Shown: positions 1-7,415 of the stretch, piece after piece
How positions within the stretch are numbered: position 1 is the first letter of the stretch
How the letters are laid out: every line of letters begins with the position of its first letter
Notes under the pieces: model-generated
Database searches by the model: none
Told to the model about the DNA's origin: nothing
Seen by the model: the letters and a program-made list of their open reading frames with translations, nothing else
Assembly: GCA_944385885.1 (NCBI GenBank)
Contig: CALWYY010000045.1
Span: forward strand, 1-51,649
DNA: 51,649 bases
Direction: 5' to 3'
From: an uncultured Oscillospiraceae bacterium
GTDB taxonomy: Bacteria; Bacillota; Clostridia; Oscillospirales; Oscillospiraceae
Program-made: the position numbers and the translations under genes

Positions 1-594
1 CCCTGTGTCAACGGCCTGCCGATGCTGGTGGCCCAGGCATGGGGCAGCAGCCAGCTGTTCACCGGACGAGAGGGGGAGGCCTCCGCGATGGACCGGGCGG
101 AGAGGGCCCTGGCCCGGCAGATGGAGAATGTTGTGATTGTGGGCATGCCTGGCTGCGGGAAATCCCGGGCGGCGGAGGCGCTTGGCCGGGCCCTGGACCG
201 GCCGGTGCTGGATTCCGACCAGTGGGTGGAAAAAAACGCCGGAATGAGCATTCCGGAGATCTTTCAGCGCTATGGGCAGGAGGAATTCCGCCGCCTGGAG
301 ACCCAGGCACTGGCGGAGCTGGGACGCCAGTCCGGAGCGGTGATCGCCACCGGCGGCGGGAGCGTTCTGCGGGAGGAGAATTATCCGCTTCTGCGGCAAA
401 ATGGGCGGATCGTGTGGCTCCAGCGGGACTGTGCCAAGCTCTCCCGGGCCGGGCGGCCGCTGTCGGAGACGGCGGATCTGGAGGAGATGTACCGGCTCCG
501 CCTGCCGAGATACCAGCGGTTTGCCGATGTGGCCGTGGATAACAACGGGCTCTGGGAGGAGACGGTTCAAAAGCTTCTGGAGGTGCTGGCATGA
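1..594 (+). CDS. aroK: Shikimate dehydrogenase-shikimate kinase fusion (C-terminal part, 5' end outside window)
   Basis: The frame is open from the first base, so the start lies upstream. The first residues (NGLPMLVAQAWGSSQLFTG) match the extreme C-terminus of shikimate dehydrogenase (AroE). A linker of about 25 residues follows, then a complete shikimate kinase: P-loop GMPGCGKS, the shikimate-binding region after LDSDQW, the TGGGS loop and a lid with two Arg. The enzyme phosphorylates shikimate with ATP in the cytoplasmic chorismate pathway. It overlaps aroQ by ATGA, so translation is probably coupled. An internal ATG at 22 would give a kinase with an AroE tail fragment, but the AroE-like residues continue upstream of it, which favours a fusion. 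The kinase assignment is firm; the fusion is inferred from about 20 residues. Confidence 0.85.
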   Translation, partial: PCVNGLPMLVAQAWGSSQLFTGREGEASAMDRAERALARQMENVVIVGMPGCGKSRAAEALGRALDRPVLDSDQWVEKNAGMSIPEIFQRYGQEEFRRLETQALAELGRQSGAVIATGGGSVLREENYPLLRQNGRIVWLQRDCAKLSRAGRPLSETADLEEMYRLRLPRYQRFADVAVDNNGLWEETVQKLLEVLA

Positions 595-1058
595 AGTTTC
601 TCGTTATAAATGGACCCAATTTGAACCTGCTGGGCCGGCGGGAACCGGACATTTACGGCGGGGAGACCTATGCCCGGCTGGAGGAGCTCATACGGGACAC
701 CTGTCTCCGGGAAGGCGTGGAGGTGGAGGTTTTCCAGTCCAACCATGAAGGGGCCATTGTGGACCGCATCCAGCAGGCGCTGGACGCGGTGGACGGCATC
801 GTCATCAACCCCGCCGCCTACACCCATACCAGCGTGGCGATATTGGACGCCCTGAAAGCGGTGGCGATCCCAGCGGTGGAGGTACACCTGTCGGATGTGA
901 GGAGCCGCGAGGCGTTCCGGCAGGTATCCTATCCGGGAATGGCGTGCGTGCGCACCTTTATGGGGCTGGGGTTTGAAGGGTACCGGCAGGCAATCCTGTT
1001 TTTGAAGGACTATCTCGCCCAGAGAGGAGGCGGAGCATGTTCCACTGTATCCTGGTAA
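591..1058 (+). CDS. aroQ: Type II 3-dehydroquinate dehydratase
   Basis: The 155-aa product dehydrates 3-dehydroquinate to 3-dehydroshikimate in the shikimate pathway. Type II hallmarks are visible: the N-terminal GPNLNLLGRREPDIYG segment with the active-site Arg and Tyr, the INPAAYTHTS loop, and the EVHLSDVRSREAFR segment with the conserved His and Arg. Length is normal for this small dodecameric enzyme. The ATG overlaps the stop of the upstream kinase (ATGA), and the 3' end overlaps the next gene by 22 nt, so the three genes form one operon. The last residues (about GGACSTVSW) look like tail sequence set by the overlap and not conserved family sequence. Confidence 0.95.
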   Translation: MKFLVINGPNLNLLGRREPDIYGGETYARLEELIRDTCLREGVEVEVFQSNHEGAIVDRIQQALDAVDGIVINPAAYTHTSVAILDALKAVAIPAVEVHLSDVRSREAFRQVSYPGMACVRTFMGLGFEGYRQAILFLKDYLAQRGGGACSTVSW

Positions 1059-1324
1059 AATTCCTCCCGTCCGTGAAAGACCGACAGGAGCTCACCGGAC
1101 GGATCCAGGAGCTCTTTTCCGGTTCCGGAGACATTCCGGGGATCCGAAACGCCGCTCTGTATCCGTCGGCGGTTGACCGGCCCAACCGGTATGACCTGAT
1201 GATCCAGCTGGATATGGACCGGCAGGCCCTGGAGGCCTGGGACGAGTCCGCTCTCCACCGCAGGTGGAAGGAAGAATTCAGCCCCTTTCTCCAGTCCAAA
1301 GCCATCTTTGACTGGGAACCCTGA
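1037..1324 (+). CDS. Dabb (stress-responsive A/B barrel) domain protein
   Basis: This 95-aa protein has the pattern of the Dabb family: an N-terminal hydrophobic strand (HCILVKF), a helix with charged residues, a Tyr/Asp-containing central strand (NRYDLMIQLDM) and a helix ending HRRWKEEFSPFL. Dabb proteins are small ferredoxin-like-fold dimers with varied or unknown roles. A GAGGAGG site lies just before the ATG inside the end of aroQ. It is the last gene before a GC-rich hairpin. Its role in this aromatic operon cannot be told from sequence. Confidence 0.75.
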   Translation: MFHCILVKFLPSVKDRQELTGRIQELFSGSGDIPGIRNAALYPSAVDRPNRYDLMIQLDMDRQALEAWDESALHRRWKEEFSPFLQSKAIFDWEP

Positions 1325-1325
1325 G

Positions 1326-1370
1326 TCCGGCCCGGCTCTCGGCATACCCTTTGCCGGAAGCCGGGCCGGA
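1326..1370 (+). terminator. GC-rich hairpin after the aro operon
   Basis: A perfect 12-bp inverted repeat (1326-1337 with 1359-1370) begins 2 nt after the Dabb stop codon. No T-run follows, so it may be a weak or Rho-assisted terminator or an mRNA-stabilising hairpin. Confidence 0.45.
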
Positions 1371-1418
1371 TGGTTGGCACATGTTACGGCTGAAAGCCGG
1401 GAGGTTCTGGCTCCGGGC

Positions 1419-1447
1419 TTTACAAAAACCGCAAGCCGTGGTAAAAT
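1419..1447 (+). promoter_or_regulatory. Sigma-A promoter of the cobalamin operon
   Basis: TTTACA (1419-1424) and TAAAAT (1442-1447) are separated by exactly 17 bp, placing the transcript start near 1454, just ahead of the riboswitch. No other promoter of this quality was seen before the terminator at 12.47 kb. Confidence 0.75.
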
Positions 1448-1469
1448 AACGCGAAATTAGGAAAATTGA

Positions 1470-1580
1470 ATAGAGCCTGTCTCACCGCCCCAGGCGGACA
1501 TGGAATGTGGTGCAAAGCCACGCGAGTCGGTCACTGTGAAGCCCGTGCCGGGATAAGTCAGATACATGGAGACAGGCGGA
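1470..1580 (+). promoter_or_regulatory. Cobalamin riboswitch aptamer
   Basis: The core has the cobalamin aptamer signature: the GGTGCAAAGCCAC segment, the GGTCACTGTGAA segment, and a B12-box-like AAGTCAGATAC near 1555-1565. A closing helix pairs 1475-1483 perfectly with 1569-1577. It is followed by a strong 11-bp hairpin with a T-rich loop (1633-1661) and an 8-bp hairpin (1664-1671 with 1680-1687) before the GGAGGA ribosome binding site at 1727. Aptamers of this class bind adenosyl- or methylcobalamin and repress uptake/biosynthesis genes. Neither downstream hairpin has a canonical U-run, so the mode of control is uncertain. Confidence 0.9.
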
Positions 1581-1632
1581 GTGTTTCTGCCAGAACCATG
1601 GAACGCTGTGCATTGCGTCCGCGTGCGCCTCT

Positions 1633-1687
1633 GGCCGGCGGACATTTTTTGTCCGCCGGCCGTCTCCGGTTCCGGCTGAAACCGGAG
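1633..1687 (+). promoter_or_regulatory. Two hairpins between riboswitch and first gene (expression platform candidate)
   Basis: The 11-bp stem 1633-1643/1651-1661 encloses an ATTTTTT loop. The second, 8-bp stem 1664-1671/1680-1687 follows at once. They occupy the space between the cobalamin aptamer and the first ribosome binding site. Position and strength suggest an expression platform or processing site; no alternative pairing with the aptamer was worked out. Confidence 0.5.
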
Positions 1688-1741
1688 GGGCATAACGCCG
1701 CAGGACGGCAATGCAATACATTGTGTGGAGGAAATCAAAAG

Positions 1742-2545
1742 ATGAAAGCGATGAAAAGGATGCTTACGTGGAGCCTGGCTCTGTGCCTGATTCTGGGGCT
1801 TCTGGCCGGCTGCGGCCAGACCGGGACGGAGACGCCGGAGGCCACGGAGACCCCGGAACCGGTGCAGGAGGAGGCGGAGGAACCCGCTGGAGCCGCTGAG
1901 GCAGAGACGGAAGAGCCGGTCCAGGAGGAGCAGACGCTGACGGTGTATGTTACCATCTCCGATGCCGGGGTGCTGAAAGTTGCCCAGGAGCCTGTGGCGG
2001 TCACCGACGGCGACGGCGACGGCGCGCTGACCGTCCATGACGCGCTTCTGGCGGCCCACGATGCCCTGTACCAGGGCGGAGCCGAGGCCGGCTTCGCCAC
2101 CGACACCGGGGATTACGGGCTGTATATCACCAAGCTCTGGGGCACGGAAAACGGCGGGAGCTATGGCTATTGCCTTAACAATGCCGCCTGCATGAGCCTG
2201 ACGGATCCGGTGGCCCAGGGGGATTATCTGACGGCCTATTCCTACGCCGACCTTACCGCCTGGAGCGATATGTACGCCTATTTTGATGTGAATACGGCCC
2301 AGGCCGCCGCCGGGGAGGAGATCACCCTGGTTCTTTCCGCCAGCGGTTATGACGAGAGCTGGAACCCGGTGGCCCTTCCTGTGGAAGGGGCGGCAGTCAC
2401 CGCAAACGGGGAGGACACCGGCTGCGTCACCGATGGGACTGGGAGCGTGACCCTGACCTTTGCCGAGGCGGGGGTGTATGTGATAAGCGCCGGATCGGAG
2501 ACCGCCGTGCTGGTTCCGCCGGTGTGTGTGGTGACGGTAGGCTGA
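1742..2545 (+). CDS. DUF4430-like lipoprotein, first gene of the cobalamin operon
   Basis: The start at 1742 was chosen because a GGAGGA site lies 9 nt upstream and a signal peptide with lipobox LAGC (Cys24) begins there; a longer reading would run into the riboswitch. The 267-aa protein is exported and lipid-anchored. After the Cys comes a Thr/Glu/Pro-rich linker (about residues 27-63). A beta-rich domain follows (about 64-182) with a LTVHDALLAA segment, a Gly/Asn/Tyr stretch and a GDYLTAYSYAD strand, resembling DUF4430/transcobalamin beta domains. The C-terminal part (about 190-260) looks Ig-like. Position directly after a cobalamin riboswitch and before an ECF transporter suggests a corrinoid-binding or docking role; this is inference. 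Confidence 0.8.
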   Translation: MKAMKRMLTWSLALCLILGLLAGCGQTGTETPEATETPEPVQEEAEEPAGAAEAETEEPVQEEQTLTVYVTISDAGVLKVAQEPVAVTDGDGDGALTVHDALLAAHDALYQGGAEAGFATDTGDYGLYITKLWGTENGGSYGYCLNNAACMSLTDPVAQGDYLTAYSYADLTAWSDMYAYFDVNTAQAAAGEEITLVLSASGYDESWNPVALPVEGAAVTANGEDTGCVTDGTGSVTLTFAEAGVYVISAGSETAVLVPPVCVVTVG

Positions 2546-2591
2546 CAGGAAGCTGCCGGGCGGACTGGCAACGAGAAAGCGGGGGCGAAGG

Positions 2592-3917
2592 ATGAAAAAA
2601 CGAACAGGGGCTCTGCTGCTGGCCCTGGTGCTGCTTCTGGGCTGCGCAGGCTGCGCGGCCGACGGAGGCGACCCGGTGCTTCGCGCCGCCGGAGACGCGG
2701 CGGAGTACCTGCTGGCGCTGCAGGAGCCGGCGCACGGCGGGGAATGGCTGGCGGTCTGCCTGGGCTCAGGGGTTTTGGACCCTCCCTCCGGCTGGTTAGA
2801 GGACTATTTGGAAAGCATGGCTGAGTACGCCGCCGGCTGCGACGGGGTACTCAGCCAGCGGCAGAGCACGGAGTACTCTCTGGCGGTGCTGGCAGTTACC
2901 GCCGCAGGCGGGGATGCCAGGGACGTAGGAGGCTGGGATCTGACACTGCCGCTGCAGGACTATGAACTTGTGACAACCCAGGGGATGAATGGTCCAGCCT
3001 ATGCCCTGATAGCTCTGGACAGCGGTGGGTACCCGGCCGATATACGGGAACAGTATATACAGTACCTTCTCTCCCGCCGCCTGGCCGATGGAGGTTTTGC
3101 CTTCCGTGGAGATACCGCCGACACGGATATGACGGCGATTGTGCTCCAGGCCCTGGCGCCTTATCAGGAGCAGGAAGAGGTGGCGCAGGCGGTGGAGGAG
3201 GCGCTGGCACGGCTGGCGTCTCTGCAGGGTGAGGACGGGAACTGGCAGAGCTGGGGGGTCGTGAACGCCGAGAGCTGTGCCCAAGTAATCCTGGCCCTGT
3301 GCGCTCTGGACGTTTCCCTGGACGACCCTCGATTTACGAAAAATGGCGCGGGGCCGCTGGATGTCCTTTTAACGTACCAGCTGGAGGACGGAAGCTTCTC
3401 TCACCTGCCGGGAGGGGAGAGCGACGTCACCGCCACGCGGCAGGCGCTGGAAGCTTTGACGGCGGCTGCCTTGGCCTCCGAGGGACAGACCGGCGGCCTG
3501 TTTCGTCTCCTGAGCAATGTGTGTACCCTGGAGATCCGCTGCGACGTCCTTACGTCCCGGAAGGGGACCTTTCCGGAGAATATGCAGCAGCTTATTCCCG
3601 ACGACGGGGTGATCCTGCCCCAGACACGGGTGGCCATCACCCAGGGGGAGACGGTTTTTGACATATTGCAGCGCACTCTCCGGGAGGAGGGGATCCACTT
3701 TGAGTTCAGTGAATCCGCTGTGGGCGGCGGCTATGTGCAGGGGATTGCCAACTTGTATGAGTACGACGGCGGGGAGCTTTCCGGCTGGCAGTATTCTGTT
3801 AACGGAATATTTCCCAGTCTTGGCTGTGCCGGTTATACGGTGTCTCCGGGGGATGCGATCCTCTGGCAGTATACCTGCGACCTGGGGGCGGATATAGGAA
3901 ACGTTTACGATGAATGA
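2592..3917 (+). CDS. Lipoprotein with alpha/alpha toroid plus DUF4430 domain (transcobalamin/intrinsic factor-like layout)
   Basis: The 441-aa protein has a signal peptide with lipobox LLGC (Cys18). Residues about 28-300 form an all-helical repeat region with DGGFAF (166-171), DGNW (215-218) and DGSFS (266-270), typical of terpene cyclase/prenyltransferase-type alpha6/alpha6 barrels. Residues about 311-433 match DUF4430: a GETVFDILQ segment, then GWQYSVNG and GDAILWQYTCDLG. Barrel plus beta-domain is the architecture of animal intrinsic factor and transcobalamin, which clasp cobalamin between the two domains. It lies 46 nt after the first lipoprotein and overlaps the ECF T gene by 8 nt, inside a riboswitch-controlled operon. 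Extracytoplasmic corrinoid capture is the likely role (inference). Confidence 0.82.
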   Translation: MKKRTGALLLALVLLLGCAGCAADGGDPVLRAAGDAAEYLLALQEPAHGGEWLAVCLGSGVLDPPSGWLEDYLESMAEYAAGCDGVLSQRQSTEYSLAVLAVTAAGGDARDVGGWDLTLPLQDYELVTTQGMNGPAYALIALDSGGYPADIREQYIQYLLSRRLADGGFAFRGDTADTDMTAIVLQALAPYQEQEEVAQAVEEALARLASLQGEDGNWQSWGVVNAESCAQVILALCALDVSLDDPRFTKNGAGPLDVLLTYQLEDGSFSHLPGGESDVTATRQALEALTAAALASEGQTGGLFRLLSNVCTLEIRCDVLTSRKGTFPENMQQLIPDDGVILPQTRVAITQGETVFDILQRTLREEGIHFEFSESAVGGGYVQGIANLYEYDGGELSGWQYSVNGIFPSLGCAGYTVSPGDAILWQYTCDLGADIGNVYDE

Positions 3918-4797
3918 CGCTTTTGCAGGGTACCATCCCCTGGTAAACTTTGTCTGGTTTGCGGCGGTGCTGACGTACACCATGCTGTTTATGCATCCGG
4001 TGATGCTGGCCGTGGCGCTGGTGTGCGCCGTGGGGTACAGCCTGTACCTGACGGGACGGCGGGCAGCCCGGGTGCAGGCAGCGGCTATTCTGCCGCTGAT
4101 GCTGCTGACGGCGGTGCTCAACCCTCTGTTTAACCATCGGGGACTTACCATTCTTTGCTGGCTTCCCGGGGGAAACCCTCTCACCTTAGAGGCCATTGCA
4201 TACGGTATAGCGGCCGCCGGGATGCTGGCAGCGGCTATTTCGTGGTTCTATTGCCTAAACCGAGTGTTTACCACGGACAAATTCGTCTGGCTGTTTGGCC
4301 GGATCATCCCGTTTCTGTCCCTTTTGGTTTCCATGACCCTTCGCTTTGTGCCCCAGTTTACCGCCAGAGCCCGGGCGGTGGCGGAGTGCCAGCGGGATCT
4401 GCGGGGCCGGGAGGAGACGAAGCTCCTCCGGCGGGCCGGGAACGGGCTGCGGGTGCTCTCCATTGTGGTCACCTGGGCGCTGGAGAACGCCATCCATACC
4501 GCCGACAGCATGAAAAGCCGGGGATACGGCTTGCCAGGCCGGACATCTTTTTCCCTGTACAGGTTTACTCGCCGAGAGAGGACAGCCCTGGTGACGACGC
4601 TGGTGCTGACTCTGGCAGTGGGAGCAGGCGCCGCGCTGGGCGGCATACGCTGGGAGTATTATCCCGGCCTGGCTGGGGAACTGGGAGCGCCGCTGACGCT
4701 GGCGGTGTTTGCCGCCTGGCTAGGACTGTGCGCCCTGCCGCTGACCTTGAATCTTTGGGAGGCCTGTCAATGGAAAGCTTTGCGGTCCGGCGTCTGA
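3910..4797 (+). CDS. ECF transporter T component (corrinoid uptake)
   Basis: The 295-aa polytopic membrane protein has four to six hydrophobic segments and, in its cytoplasmic coupling region, the motif ADSMKSRGYG, the Ala-Arg-Gly type signature with which ECF T proteins contact the ATPases. The N-terminal part is hydrophobic (about residues 10-110), followed by a basic helical region (about 150-210) and two further membrane spans. Its ATG overlaps the stop of the upstream lipoprotein, and its 3' end overlaps the ATPase gene by 28 nt, so the components are translationally coupled. Context (cobalamin riboswitch, cob genes) indicates a corrinoid transporter. Confidence 0.88.
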   Translation: MNDAFAGYHPLVNFVWFAAVLTYTMLFMHPVMLAVALVCAVGYSLYLTGRRAARVQAAAILPLMLLTAVLNPLFNHRGLTILCWLPGGNPLTLEAIAYGIAAAGMLAAAISWFYCLNRVFTTDKFVWLFGRIIPFLSLLVSMTLRFVPQFTARARAVAECQRDLRGREETKLLRRAGNGLRVLSIVVTWALENAIHTADSMKSRGYGLPGRTSFSLYRFTRRERTALVTTLVLTLAVGAGAALGGIRWEYYPGLAGELGAPLTLAVFAAWLGLCALPLTLNLWEACQWKALRSGV

Positions 4798-7415
4798 CAT
4801 TTTCCTACCCCGGCCAAAGGCAGCCAGCTTTGCGCCAGGTGTCGCTGTGTGTCCAGGCGGGGGAATTCGTGGTTCTGGCAGGGCCATCCGGCGGCGGAAA
4901 GACCACTCTTCTGCGGCAGCTCAAGACCTGCCTGGCGCCCCATGGGGGGCGGTGGGGGGAGATCCTGTTTGAGGGAAAGCCTCTGGAACAGGTGGACGAG
5001 CGCACTCAGGCGGCCCGGATCGGCTTTGTGCAGCAGTCGCCGGACGCGCAGCTGGTGACCGATAAGGTCTGGCACGAGCTGGCTTTTGGGCTGGAGTGCC
5101 TGGGATTTGATACTCCGGCCATCCGCAGCCGTGTGGCGGAAATGGCCAGCTTTTTCGGGATTCAGAACTGGTTTTACCGGGATGTGTCGGCGCTGTCCGG
5201 AGGGCAAAAGCAGCTTTTAAACCTGGCGGCGGTGATGGTGCTGCAGCCGTCGGTTTTGATATTGGACGAGCCGACCAGCCAGCTGGACCCGATCGCGGCC
5301 TCGGACTTTTTGGCGGTGCTGGGAAAGATCAACCGGGAGCTGGGCACCACGGTGCTGCTTACAGAGCATCGGCTGGAGGAAGCCCTTCCCATGGCTGACC
5401 GGCTGATCGTTTTGGATGGGGGAGAGGTTCTGTGCGACGCATCTCCCCGGGAGGCGGGAGAACGGCTGCGGAGCCTGGGTCATAGTTTGTTTGAGGCCCT
5501 ACCTACGCCCATGCGTATCTGGGCCGCCGTGGAAAACCGGGAGACCTGCCCGGTGACCGTGCGGGAAGGAAGAGCTTGGCTGGACGCCATGGCCCTCCGC
5601 CGGCCGCTGCTCCCCGTGCCGGAAGAACGCACCGCGGTTTCTCTGTCGCCCGTTCCCGCGCTGGAGATGGACGAGGCGTGGTTCCGCTATGACCGGGCGG
5701 GAGAGGACGTGATCCGGGGAGCCTCCTTAAAGGCCTATCCGGGCGAACTGCTGTGTGTTCTGGGGGGGAACGGGACTGGGAAAACCACGGCTCTGTCTCT
5801 TCTCAGCGGACGGCGAAAGCCCCTACGCGGCCGCGTGGTGGCCCATGGACGGATGGCCGTACTGCCTCAGGATCCCCAGACCCTTTTTCTCCGGCAGACG
5901 GTGCGTCAGGAACTGTGGGAGGCCCTCTTGGACCGGGGAGAATTGAGCCGGGAGGAGAAAGAGGAAAGGGTGGGCCGGGCAGCGGCTCTGTGCGGGCTTG
6001 AACCGCTTCTGGAACGGCATCCTTATGACTTGTCCGGCGGTGAGCAGCAGAGGACGGCCTTGGCGGCGGTTCTGCTTCGGGAACCGGAAATTCTGTTATT
6101 GGATGAGCCAACCAAAGGCCTGGACGCCGCATTCAAAGCAACTTTTGCGGGGATCCTGCACCGGCTGACGCAGCAGGGCGTATGCGTGGTGATGGTAAGC
6201 CACGACGTGGAGTTTTGCGCCCGGTACGCCCACCGCTGTGCCCTGTTTTTTGACGGCGCGGTGGTTACAGAGAATACACCCCGGGCGTTTTTTGCCGGCA
6301 ACAGCTTTTACACCACCGCCGCCAACCGTATGGCCCGGCACCTGCGTCCGGAGGCGGTTACGCCCGAGGACGTGATCGCCGTGTGCGGAGGCAGGGTGCC
6401 GGAGGCTCCGCCTTTGCCTCCGCTGGAGTGGAAGGCCGTCCCAATTCCCGCCGCGCCGCCGGAAACAAAAGGCCCCCGTTGGAGAAGGTGCCTTGCCTGG
6501 GCATCCGGCCTGACGGCTCTGGGAGCGCTGGTATGGATTCTGTTTCGGGTAAACCTGACGGAAATTCTCACCACGGGAAGCCTTCATGCGGCCGGTGGCG
6601 GGTACAAAGCGGCGTACTCCATCTTGCTGTGCGCGCTGGTGGTCTTTGCCCTGTGCGTGAGCTGCCGGACGTCCCGGCAGAGGACGATCCCTCGGGCTAC
6701 CGGCCGACTTCCCAGGCGTAGCCGATGGGCTTTGGCTATGATCCTGCTGGCAATACCCCTGACCATTTATGTGGGGATCCGGTTTTTTGGCGATAGGCGG
6801 TACTACATAGTCTCCCTGCTGGTGATTGCAGAGACCCTGGCGCCTTTTGCCATGATTTTTGAGGAACGGAAACCCCGGGCCAGGGAGTTGGTAATTCTGG
6901 CGGTGCTGTGCGCTCTGGGCGTGGCGGGCCGGGCGGCGTTCGTGGCGCTGCCGGGCTTTAAGCCGGTGATGGCAATGGTGATCCTGGCAGGGGTATCCAT
7001 GGGCGCAGAGGCCGGTTTTCTCACCGGCGCGGTAACCATGTTCGTAAGCAACATGCTCTTCGGCCAGGGACCCTGGACACCCTGGCAGATGTTTTCCATG
7101 GGCATTATTGGCTTCTTGGCGGGTGTTCTGTTCCGGTGGGGGCTCCTGCGCCGGGACCGGTTGTCTCTGGCGGTGTTTGGGCTGCTGTGTGCGATTGTAC
7201 TATACGGCGGGCTGATGAACCCGGCTTCGGTATTGATGTATCAGTCCGACCCCACCTGGGAGATGTTTTTGACGGCCTATGTCACTGGGTTCCCGGTGGA
7301 TGTAGTCCATGGGCTGTCCACGGCGCTGTTCCTATGGGTTTTGGCACGACCGTTGCTGGAAAAACTGGACCGGGTTAAGGAAAAGTACGGCCTGATGGAG
7401 GATTGGGAGAGATGA
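4770..7415 (+). CDS. ECF transporter triple fusion: two ATPase domains plus S component (corrinoid)
   Basis: The ATG at 4770 has GGGAGG 7 nt upstream; a longer in-frame reading would overlap the T gene completely. The 881-aa protein holds ATPase 1 (Walker A GPSGGGKT 38-45, signature LSGGQKQ 142-148, Walker B 163-168), ATPase 2 (Walker A 332-340, LSGGEQQ 421-427, Walker B 442-447), a linker with one or two hydrophobic segments (about 575-635) and a C-terminal polytopic S domain (about 652-865). ATP hydrolysis drives substrate release from the S domain. All modules except T are on one chain. Cobalamin context points to a CbrT-type corrinoid S domain; substrate is inferred. It overlaps the next gene by ATGA. 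Confidence 0.88.
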   Translation: MESFAVRRLTFSYPGQRQPALRQVSLCVQAGEFVVLAGPSGGGKTTLLRQLKTCLAPHGGRWGEILFEGKPLEQVDERTQAARIGFVQQSPDAQLVTDKVWHELAFGLECLGFDTPAIRSRVAEMASFFGIQNWFYRDVSALSGGQKQLLNLAAVMVLQPSVLILDEPTSQLDPIAASDFLAVLGKINRELGTTVLLTEHRLEEALPMADRLIVLDGGEVLCDASPREAGERLRSLGHSLFEALPTPMRIWAAVENRETCPVTVREGRAWLDAMALRRPLLPVPEERTAVSLSPVPALEMDEAWFRYDRAGEDVIRGASLKAYPGELLCVLGGNGTGKTTALSLLSGRRKPLRGRVVAHGRMAVLPQDPQTLFLRQTVRQELWEALLDRGELSREEKEERVGRAAALCGLEPLLERHPYDLSGGEQQRTALAAVLLREPEILLLDEPTKGLDAAFKATFAGILHRLTQQGVCVVMVSHDVEFCARYAHRCALFFDGAVVTENTPRAFFAGNSFYTTAANRMARHLRPEAVTPEDVIAVCGGRVPEAPPLPPLEWKAVPIPAAPPETKGPRWRRCLAWASGLTALGALVWILFRVNLTEILTTGSLHAAGGGYKAAYSILLCALVVFALCVSCRTSRQRTIPRATGRLPRRSRWALAMILLAIPLTIYVGIRFFGDRRYYIVSLLVIAETLAPFAMIFEERKPRARELVILAVLCALGVAGRAAFVALPGFKPVMAMVILAGVSMGAEAGFLTGAVTMFVSNMLFGQGPWTPWQMFSMGIIGFLAGVLFRWGLLRRDRLSLAVFGLLCAIVLYGGLMNPASVLMYQSDPTWEMFLTAYVTGFPVDVVHGLSTALFLWVLARPLLEKLDRVKEKYGLMEDWER

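Noticed and set aside
4155-4769. N-terminal extension of the ATPase-ATPase-S fusion
   Set aside because: It overlaps the T component gene in another frame and shows no domain; ATG 4770 has a GGGAGG site and the normal ATPase start.
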